NCBI GenBank assembly: GCA_051269965.1 | Contig: JBNMFK010000221.1 | Span: forward strand, 1-6,584 | Direction: 5' to 3' | Length of the DNA: 6,584 bases | DNA from: Arcticibacterium sp051269965 | GTDB taxonomy: Bacteria; Bacteroidota; Bacteroidia; Cytophagales; Spirosomataceae | In this document: positions 1 through 5,542 of the stretch, one piece after another | How the letters are laid out: the number at the start of each line of letters is the position of its first letter | Position numbering within the stretch: the first letter of the stretch is position 1 | The notes under the pieces: generated by a model | The model's input: only the letters and a program-made list of their open reading frames with translations | What the model was told of the DNA's origin: nothing | The model's database searches: none | Made by a program: the position numbers and the translations under genes

Positions 1-1865
1 AACTGCAGCAATTGGGTAAATCTTTACCTGCTGCCAGCTTAATGTTTGCAAAATTTTCTCCCGATGGTTCAAAGGCGGCCTACGTGAGTAATAGAAACAT
101 TTATGTCGAAGATTTGACCTCTGGAAAAATAAAACAGCTTACCAAAACTAGTGGTAACCCCAGCCTTATAAACGGAACCTTTGATTGGGCATATGAAGAA
201 GAGCTATCCTGCTATGATGGTTTTAGATGGAGCCCAGACAGTAAAAAAATAGCTTACTGGCAAATAGACGCTTCTGGCGTTAAGTATTTTAATCTAATCA
301 ATAATACAGATAGTATTTACCCAAAAGTAAGCCCTATAGAATATCCGAAAGTGGGTGAATCTCCATCAGCCTGTCGAATAGGTGTGATGGATGTGAAAAG
401 AGGTAAAACTAAATGGATGAATGTACCAGGTGACAGCAGACAGCATTATATCCCAAGAATGGAATGGGCTGGAAGCTCTAATGAAATTATGCTACAGCAG
501 CTTGACAGAAAACAACAAGTTTCTAAAATCATGTACGCAAATGTGAAAACTGGCGAATCAGAGACCATTCACGAAGAAACCGATAAAGCGTGGGTTGATA
601 TACGCACTATTTGGCACGAAGATAATCCGGCTGGATGGGAATGGATAAACGACGGCCAAGATTTTCTTTGGCTAAGTGAGAAGGATGGTTGGAATCATCT
701 GTACAAAATAGCTAGAGATGGTAAAAGCGAGCAATTACTAACTAGCGGTAATTATGATGTTATCAAGCCATTGATGTATGATAAAAACACAGACCAAGTT
801 TACTTCACGGCATCTCCAGACAATTCTATGCAAGAACACCTTTACAGAGTTTCCGTAGGTACGCTAGGAAATGCAGAAAGGGTAAGCCCTGCAAATCAGG
901 AAGGTTCTCACTCGTATAACATTTCCGCTAGTGGCACATTTGCCCAGCACACCTTTCATAATTACTATGCAGCTCCTTCTAGAGAATGGGTGAGCCTGCC
1001 AAATCACAAATCATTGGATGAGAATGGTGGAGTGAACAGCACAATAGACCCTGCTAAAAAAGAAGCTTCAAATGTGAGGTTTATAGAAGTGAAAACTAAA
1101 AGCGGTGTAAAAGTAGAAGGCTGGATGGCCCTTCCTACTAATTTTAACCCAGACAAGAAATACGCCACTGTATTTTACGTCTATTCAGAGCCAGCCAGAA
1201 TGACCTCAAAAGACTCTTATGGCATAGGAAAGAATAGACAATACTTAGGCAGCATGGCTGAAGACGGTTATATCTATATTTCTGTGGATGGCCGTGGTTC
1301 TCCTGCTCCAAAAGGTAGAGAGTGGCGTAAATCAATTTATAGGAATATTGGAATTATCAATATCAAAGACCAAGCAGAAGCTGCTCAGGAATTGATGAAA
1401 AAGTATAGCTTCATAGACTCTGAAAGAATTGCAGTACATGGCTGGAGTGGTGGAGGAAGCACTACCCTTAATCTCCTTTTTAAGTATCCAGATATTTATC
1501 AAACGGGTATATCCGTAGCGGCAGTTGTAAATCAGCTCACATATGACAATATTTATCAGGAACGTTACATGGGTATACCGCAAGAAGACTTAGCTGGTTT
1601 TGTAGAAGGTTCGCCTATGAATCACGTAAAAAACTTTAAGGGCAACTTACTCTATATTCATGGACAAGGCGATGATAATGTACATTACCAAAATGCTGAA
1701 ATGCTCATCAATGAAATGGTAAAGTACAACAAGCAGTTTCAGTTTATGGCCTATCCAAACAGAACACATGGCATTAGAGAAGGAGAAGGCACTACTTTAC
1801 ACCTCAATACCATGTTTACAAATTTTTTAAAGGAGAATTGCCCTCCCGGTCCAAGAGACAAATAG
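1..1865 (+). CDS. Dipeptidyl peptidase IV-like S9B serine peptidase, 5' partial
   Basis: This is probably an exported prolyl dipeptidyl aminopeptidase that removes N-terminal Xaa-Pro (or Xaa-Ala) dipeptides from peptides. The frame is open to the left edge, so the N-terminus is missing (probably 100-150 residues including a signal peptide). The TTG at 12 is only the first possible start codon. Counting from base 12 as residue 1, a beta-propeller domain spans about residues 1-350. It contains the family's substrate-amine motif DWAYEEE (residues 58-64, the double-Glu anchor). The alpha/beta hydrolase domain spans about 370-610. It has the nucleophile elbow GWSGGG (Ser479), Asp554 in GQGDDNVH and His586 in NRTHG, giving a complete triad. 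YDNIYQERYMG is the S1-pocket segment and Tyr391 in VYSEP is the likely oxyanion Tyr. All catalytic positions are intact. The gene is followed by a hairpin terminator and faces convergent genes. Family assignment is very secure; exact substrate preference is inferred. Confidence 0.95.
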   Translation, partial: LQQLGKSLPAASLMFAKFSPDGSKAAYVSNRNIYVEDLTSGKIKQLTKTSGNPSLINGTFDWAYEEELSCYDGFRWSPDSKKIAYWQIDASGVKYFNLINNTDSIYPKVSPIEYPKVGESPSACRIGVMDVKRGKTKWMNVPGDSRQHYIPRMEWAGSSNEIMLQQLDRKQQVSKIMYANVKTGESETIHEETDKAWVDIRTIWHEDNPAGWEWINDGQDFLWLSEKDGWNHLYKIARDGKSEQLLTSGNYDVIKPLMYDKNTDQVYFTASPDNSMQEHLYRVSVGTLGNAERVSPANQEGSHSYNISASGTFAQHTFHNYYAAPSREWVSLPNHKSLDENGGVNSTIDPAKKEASNVRFIEVKTKSGVKVEGWMALPTNFNPDKKYATVFYVYSEPARMTSKDSYGIGKNRQYLGSMAEDGYIYISVDGRGSPAPKGREWRKSIYRNIGIINIKDQAEAAQELMKKYSFIDSERIAVHGWSGGGSTTLNLLFKYPDIYQTGISVAAVVNQLTYDNIYQERYMGIPQEDLAGFVEGSPMNHVKNFKGNLLYIHGQGDDNVHYQNAEMLINEMVKYNKQFQFMAYPNRTHGIREGEGTTLHLNTMFTNFLKENCPPGPRDK

Positions 1866-1878
1866 GCTCCGTAAAACT

Positions 1879-1917
1879 AAAAAAGCCACGTTAGCAGATG
1901 CTAGCGTGGCTTTTTAT
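1879..1917. terminator. Bidirectional intrinsic terminator between convergent genes
   Basis: An 11-bp stem (1885-1895 with 1900-1910, GCCACGTTAGC against GCTAGCGTGGC, one G-T wobble) encloses a 4-base loop AGAT. It is flanked by six A residues on the left (1879-1884) and five T residues on the right (1911-1915). The stem ends in a U-run whichever strand is transcribed. It sits 14-20 bp past the S9B peptidase stop and just beyond the NIPSNAP stop on the other strand, so it can serve both convergent genes. Confidence 0.9.
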
Positions 1918-1935
1918 ACCCTTAAATTAGCTTCC

Positions 1936-2679
1936 TTAAAGCTGAGAATAAGAAAGTGGCTTCAAAAAAACTCGCTTGATATCCGATACAGAATTAGCAT
2001 ATTCGTCTAGGCCAGAGATAACTTTCCAATCTGGATGAGCAATAAATTTTACCCAATTGGCGTCACGCTCTTCCATGTTTTCAAAAGCTAACATATAGGT
2101 CAAAGCTGGCATTTGGGCTCCTGCTATTTTCTCACCAAAGAAAACAGAATGCAAGCCCGTCTTCTCAAAGATATCTAGCTCACCTTCATTAAACATTTTC
2201 CTCTTTCTTCTGGCGGCATCTTCCCCGTAACTTTCATAGGTCCTTAGTTCAAAAAGCATCGATCCACTGGCCGGTTTCACTAGCTTCGGAATTCCGTCAA
2301 AAGCTACAAAGTGAGATACTTCTACCCTCTCGTATGGGAAAGCCTCTTGAGAGAGCTGATTATACTCCTTTGAAGCATTTATAAAGATTTCATCTGTTTT
2401 TAACTTGGCATGAACAGACTCATAAGAACTCATGCTGACGAATGGAATTAGAAGGTAAAATTTTGCTGGCTGGCTCATACCGAACTCTTCAAAAACACCA
2501 ATATCCCTAACACCCTCTTTGTTTAAAGCTGGCATTAATGCTTTCTCCAAATAATTATGTAATCCTGAAGCAGGCCCGCCTCGTTTCATAGTATAAACCC
2601 GAAGTTCGTAAAAGTCTTTTTGGGCGAAGGCTCCCAGAGTCATTATACTTAGGAAAAGTAAAATCAGTGATTTTTTCAT
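1936..2679 (-). CDS. Secreted NIPSNAP family protein, two-domain
   Basis: This 247-residue protein has a signal peptide (residues 1-19, predicted cut AFA|Q). Two NIPSNAP-like units of the dimeric alpha/beta barrel (ferredoxin-like) fold follow. The first, about residues 22-125, begins DFYELRVYTMKRG. The second, about 140-242, begins MLFELRTYES and ends with the conserved block LAFENMEERDANWVKFIAHPDW (about 197-218), which is the clearest family signature. NIPSNAP domains have no well-defined general activity, so no reaction is claimed; small-ligand binding or a minor oxygenase-like role is possible. The ATG at 2679 is chosen because it gives a proper signal peptide; no Shine-Dalgarno tract precedes it, as is usual in Bacteroidota. 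It is the last gene of the minus-strand block, 79 bp after the P1 peptidase, and ends next to the shared terminator. Confidence 0.88.
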   Translation of the reverse strand: MKKSLILLFLSIMTLGAFAQKDFYELRVYTMKRGGPASGLHNYLEKALMPALNKEGVRDIGVFEEFGMSQPAKFYLLIPFVSMSSYESVHAKLKTDEIFINASKEYNQLSQEAFPYERVEVSHFVAFDGIPKLVKPASGSMLFELRTYESYGEDAARRKRKMFNEGELDIFEKTGLHSVFFGEKIAGAQMPALTYMLAFENMEERDANWVKFIAHPDWKVISGLDEYANSVSDIKRVFLKPLSYSQL

Positions 2680-2696
2680 ATTGAGGGTTGGTTAAT

Positions 2697-2712
2697 AATT
2701 GCTGTTGCAATT
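2697..2712. repeat. Short inverted repeat upstream of the NIPSNAP gene
   Basis: AATTGC (2697-2702) and GCAATT (2707-2712) are perfect 6-bp arms around a 4-base loop, 17 bp upstream of the NIPSNAP ATG. It lacks a following T-run on the minus strand, so it is not a convincing terminator for the P1 peptidase gene. It could be a leader hairpin or protein-binding site for the NIPSNAP gene. Arms this short and A/T-rich can arise by chance. Confidence 0.35.
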
Positions 2713-2758
2713 TAACTTATTAAAGAAAAAATGAAGTTGTATTCTTATAGGTTTATGT

Positions 2759-3895
2759 CTACTCTTTTAAGGCATTGAACTTCTTCATAATACGAAGTAC
2801 CTCATCTCTTGGCAAGGCCTTTATTTGGTGTCCGTCTCTTCCGATGGTCGTCTCGGCGGCAAACAACGAATTATAAATAGCCTCCTCGGTAGCCTCAATG
2901 GTAGCTAGAAATAAAGGTGTCATAGCTCCGTTTTTCAAAACAGTAACATTTTGAGTCATCTCAGGGTTGTTATTTTCTATCCAGTTTTCTTTGGCTGTTG
3001 AAACTGCAATCACATAATCACCACTACCATTTGAGGCAATTCCGCCAGTTTTGGCTAAACCCATAATCGCTCTCTTAGCCAGCCTTTCTAGACTTCTAGC
3101 ATCCAAAGGAGCATCTGTGAAAACCACCATCATACATGAGCCATCTACGTCGTACGTATAGGCTCTAGGGTAGTTGTCCATTTCTTTAGCTATCGGCACC
3201 CCATTTAATTCAAATACACCTCCAAAATTAGTTTGTACTAAAACACCGACCGTATAGCCTCCTAGGCTTTCAGGAAGGATTCTAGAAGAAGTCCCGATAC
3301 CCCCTTTATACCCAAAACAAATAGTCCCGGTACCAGCACCCACATTCCCTTCAGTCACTTTGCCCGTATCTGCATTGGCAATGGCCTCCAAAACATGCCC
3401 TGCTTTAACATGTCTGCCTCTAATGTCATTTAAATAACCATCATTCGTTTCGCCAACAACCGAATTCACAGAACCCACATGTTCATTTTCGGGATAGGAA
3501 AAAGTATGTGTTATCAATCCCTCAGAGGCGGCTGGTACACCCAGCGTATTGGTCAAAATGATAGGTGTTTCTATATTTCCCAGCTCTTTTACTTGCGTAT
3601 AGCCCGCCAATTTCCCAAAACCATTTCCTATGTAAATGGCCGCTGGCACTTTCAATTGAAATAGGTTTCCGCTATGTGGCAAAATAGCCGTTACACCCGT
3701 TCTAATACTATCTCCAATCACCAGCGTCGTATGGCCTACTTTCACACCCTCTACATCCGTAATGGCATTATTTTTACCCGTTTTTAAAACGCCCACCTCA
3801 ATGCCATAATCTCTCGTTCTTTTCTTTTGCGAAAACGCTTGAGAAGAAACAAAAAAAACTAAAAATAGAATTAGACTAAACTTGATTTTGGGCAT
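2759..3895 (-). CDS. Secreted P1 family (DmpA/BapA-like) N-terminal-nucleophile aminopeptidase
   Basis: This 378-residue protein belongs to the DmpA family (L-aminopeptidase/D-esterase, beta-peptidyl aminopeptidase). In that family a proenzyme cleaves itself so that an internal Ser becomes the N-terminal nucleophile. A signal peptide (1-22, cut AFS|Q) predicts export. The mature start shows the family block ITDVEGVKVGHTT (45-57). The self-cleavage site is Gly252-Ser253 in DVDGSCMMVVFTDAPL, predicting an alpha chain of about 230 residues after signal removal and a beta chain of 126. Other family positions visible are Tyr154 (NDGYLNDIRG), Asn223 in VQTNFGG (oxyanion region) and Ser291-Gly-Asp293 in SNGSGD, matching the second Ser and acidic residue of the active site. 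Length is typical. Substrate (alpha-, D- or beta-amino acid N-termini) cannot be told from sequence. It lies downstream of the EEP gene (112-bp gap) and upstream of the NIPSNAP gene. Confidence 0.93.
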   Translation of the reverse strand: MPKIKFSLILFLVFFVSSQAFSQKKRTRDYGIEVGVLKTGKNNAITDVEGVKVGHTTLVIGDSIRTGVTAILPHSGNLFQLKVPAAIYIGNGFGKLAGYTQVKELGNIETPIILTNTLGVPAASEGLITHTFSYPENEHVGSVNSVVGETNDGYLNDIRGRHVKAGHVLEAIANADTGKVTEGNVGAGTGTICFGYKGGIGTSSRILPESLGGYTVGVLVQTNFGGVFELNGVPIAKEMDNYPRAYTYDVDGSCMMVVFTDAPLDARSLERLAKRAIMGLAKTGGIASNGSGDYVIAVSTAKENWIENNNPEMTQNVTVLKNGAMTPLFLATIEATEEAIYNSLFAAETTIGRDGHQIKALPRDEVLRIMKKFNALKE

Positions 3896-3932
3896 ATCTT
3901 AAATAATAAATTAGCGAATTGCTGCTATAAAT

Positions 3933-3972
3933 ATAGCCTCTTAATGGACTAAAGGCACTTTTGAGAGGCTAT
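3933..3972. repeat. 9-bp inverted repeat between the EEP and P1 peptidase genes
   Basis: ATAGCCTCT (3933-3941) and AGAGGCTAT (3964-3972) are perfect 9-bp arms with a 22-base spacer, in the 112-bp gap between two minus-strand genes. The spacer itself holds a small AAAG/CTTT pairing. On the minus strand the hairpin is followed by ATTTATAG, a weak U-run, so it could be a poor terminator after the EEP gene. The downstream arm also overlaps TATATTTA (3935 to 3928, minus), 7 of 8 matches to the Bacteroidota -7 box TAnnTTTG, but no TTTG lies at the expected -33 distance. An operator role for the P1 gene is therefore an alternative. Confidence 0.5.
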
Positions 3973-4007
3973 TTTGAAGAGATTTTCCTTTGGACTTGAA
4001 AAACTAA

Positions 4008-4808
4008 TTACTTGTCTTCTACTAATTCCACTGTCACCAAATAAGCACAATGGTCAGAAGCCACAGCGTTTTCAATGACTTCTGTCTTAATCACCCGCCA
4101 TCTATGTTTAGGATAGAACATCACATAGTCTATTTTTTTTATTGGGTTTATAGAAGGGTATGTGGGCTGAGGGTTCTCCTTGTCATAAGCCGGCAGCCAT
4201 ATTTCTTCAAGAATACTGATTGGAGTACTTCCAGGAACATCATTTAAATCTCCTGCTAGAATTGTAGGGTATGCATTCTTAGAAAATGTATCATTTAGTT
4301 TTTTCGCCTGAGCCAGTCTATCCTTTCCATTTTTTAGATGATCAAGGTGTGTCCCAACAAATGCAACGGTATCACCAGAAGGTAACACAGACGTTATTTC
4401 CAAAGCTGCCCTAGGTTCACTTCCTTCAGAGTAAGGAAGACCTACGTTTCTAGTTTTCAGGAAAGTGTATTTGGATAAGACTCCTTCCCCATATTCGCCA
4501 GAATCAAATTCCATAGCTTTACCAAAAAGAGGCGTCAATTTAGTTCTCCAGCCGAGCTCCGTCACCAAATCATACTTCTTGACTCTCTCGGTTTTAAAAT
4601 CCACTTCTTGCAGTGCTACAAAGTCTGGATGCGTATCCGATATCACTTTGGCTATGATGTCTAGGTCAAAATCTCCCTTAGTCGTGGCTCCATGAAGAAT
4701 ATTAAAAGTAAGTACCTTAACTACGTTTTTGCTCCCGGCTGTAGTCTGTGACCAAGATTGATTACTTAGCAATACGACAAAAAGAAGAAGACTGATTTTT
4801 AATTTCAT
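4008..4808 (-). CDS. Secreted endonuclease/exonuclease/phosphatase (EEP) family hydrolase
   Basis: This 266-residue protein has a signal peptide (1-20, cut SWS|Q) followed by one complete EEP (DNase I-like) metal-dependent phosphoesterase domain. All main motifs are present in order: LTFNILHG (Asn36), ALQEVD (metal-binding Glu68), GTHLDH (His154), AGDLND (Asp187, Asn189), KIDYVM (Asp227) and the terminal ASDHCAY (Asp252, His253). The catalytic set is intact, so an active Mg-dependent hydrolase is expected outside the cytoplasm. Substrate could be DNA, RNA, a phosphorylated sugar or a phospholipid headgroup; sequence alone does not decide. One oddity: the usual GNAxLS segment reads GEGVLS (107-112), with Glu at the customary Asn position. 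It starts 26 bp after the stop of the upstream small secreted protein, which suggests co-transcription. No Shine-Dalgarno sequence is seen before the ATG. Confidence 0.93.
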   Translation of the reverse strand: MKLKISLLLFVVLLSNQSWSQTTAGSKNVVKVLTFNILHGATTKGDFDLDIIAKVISDTHPDFVALQEVDFKTERVKKYDLVTELGWRTKLTPLFGKAMEFDSGEYGEGVLSKYTFLKTRNVGLPYSEGSEPRAALEITSVLPSGDTVAFVGTHLDHLKNGKDRLAQAKKLNDTFSKNAYPTILAGDLNDVPGSTPISILEEIWLPAYDKENPQPTYPSINPIKKIDYVMFYPKHRWRVIKTEVIENAVASDHCAYLVTVELVEDK

Positions 4809-4834
4809 ATCGGTTTTAGATTAAAATCTCTGGT

Positions 4835-5383
4835 TTATTTAAATTTAAAACTAGCCAAATAGGGCTCTATCATGTCTTTATAAAACCTGTACTTCTTCTG
4901 TTCGGCAGAGAAAGTGACAATATAAACTTGAGCATTTTTTACATGATAGTATTGTCGCCAAACTTGGCGAAGGTTGTTTTTAACTCCCGTGTAAGTAAGC
5001 CTATAACTACTGGCACTAAGTTTCGTTTTATCCAAAACTCTAAATTGGCTAACTACTTTGGGCAAGTATCCTGCAGAATAATTGGCGTATTTCTGAGCGG
5101 TATAACTAGCAGATGAGAGTTTATTTATTGTGAGATTAATGCTTTCTAGGTAAGTGTCATAGCCGCCAATAGTATCTGTTGGAGATACCCCTGTACATTG
5201 CATTTCTAGACAGCCAGGGCTTATCTTCCAAGTATTGGGTAGATCAATGCTATAGTCTTGCATGTCTATCATAGGCGATAAAGCCGCCTCTAAACTATCT
5301 GCTTCTTCTGCACGGTCAGGGTTTATCTGTGCTGTTATGGGTAATGAAGGCAAGATTAAAGTAAATAAGAAAAGGTGTTTCAT
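4835..5383 (-). CDS. Small secreted protein of unknown function
   Basis: I do not recognise this 182-residue protein with confidence. It starts with a signal peptide (1-18, cut ITA|Q), so it is probably periplasmic or secreted. The absence of a Cys at the cleavage site argues against a lipoprotein. A segment with beta-strand character follows: YSIDLPNTWKI (44-54), then two closely spaced cysteines (Cys58, Cys63, a possible disulfide). The C-terminal half has alternating strands and ends with YYHVKNAQVYIVTFSAE, a short helix and LASFKF. This strand, 'YIVTFSA', helix, 'SFKF' ending resembles small PsbP/Mog1-like proteins, but that is only an impression of fold. It is the first gene of the minus-strand block, transcribed from the divergent region, and is 26 bp ahead of the EEP gene. 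The ATG at 5383 is chosen for the signal peptide. Confidence 0.82.
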   Translation of the reverse strand: MKHLFLFTLILPSLPITAQINPDRAEEADSLEAALSPMIDMQDYSIDLPNTWKISPGCLEMQCTGVSPTDTIGGYDTYLESINLTINKLSSASYTAQKYANYSAGYLPKVVSQFRVLDKTKLSASSYRLTYTGVKNNLRQVWRQYYHVKNAQVYIVTFSAEQKKYRFYKDMIEPYLASFKFK

Positions 5384-5405
5384 ATAAAGTAGCTTGTTAA
5401 AAATG

Positions 5406-5439
5406 CAAATTACTTAGTTTAAATGAAGGATCAGGCAAA
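5406..5439 (-). promoter_or_regulatory. Candidate Bacteroidota-type promoter for the minus-strand block
   Basis: Read on the minus strand, TTTG (5439-5436, within a longer T-run) is followed after 23 bases by TAATTTG (5412-5406). This approximates the Bacteroidota -33 TTTG / -7 TAnnTTTG promoter but is one base short in the -7 box, and the spacer is at the long end of the known range. It would start transcription about 15-20 bases before the ATG at 5383, leaving a short leader. It is the only such pair seen upstream of the block. Confidence 0.4.
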
Positions 5440-5454
5440 AATGATTCCGTTTCG

Positions 5455-5476
5455 TTTAATGCGGTTTACCGTTAAA
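5455..5476. promoter_or_regulatory. Imperfect palindrome in the divergent intergenic region, candidate operator
   Basis: TTTAA (5455-5459), two bases TG, CGGT (5462-5465), a TT centre, then ACCG (5468-5471) and TTAAA (5472-5476). The two half-sites are perfect inverted matches apart from the two extra bases in the left arm. It lies between the divergent genes, upstream of the candidate minus-strand promoter and about 65 bp before the plus-strand ATG. This is a suitable place for a regulator of either gene. The rest of 5384-5542 is A/T-rich. A weak -7-like TAAATTAG (5519-5526, plus) lacks a matching -33 element. Confidence 0.35.
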
Positions 5477-5542
5477 TAAAACCCTTCCCTTAAGAAATGC
5501 AAACAAGTGACTTTTAAGTAAATTAGAGTAAAATACCGAAAT

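Noticed and set aside
12..14. TTG as the true start of the S9B peptidase
   Set aside because: The frame stays open to base 1, no signal peptide follows the TTG, and the protein would lack the first part of the propeller. The gene is cut by the window edge.
1144..1583. Two minus-strand open frames (63 and 83 residues)
   Set aside because: They lie wholly within the S9B catalytic domain on the opposite strand and show no protein-like features.
2680..2758. Terminator after the P1 peptidase gene
   Set aside because: The only hairpin here (2697-2712) has 6-bp A/T-rich arms and no T-run in the minus direction.
3479..3664. 61-residue plus-strand open frame
   Set aside because: It is antisense to the well-supported P1 peptidase and covers conserved family motifs there.
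4050..4695. Two plus-strand open frames (65 and 76 residues)
   Set aside because: Both are antisense to the EEP hydrolase, overlapping its catalytic motifs.
4928..5116. 62-residue plus-strand open frame
   Set aside because: It is antisense to the small secreted protein, whose signal peptide and operon spacing make the minus-strand reading far better.
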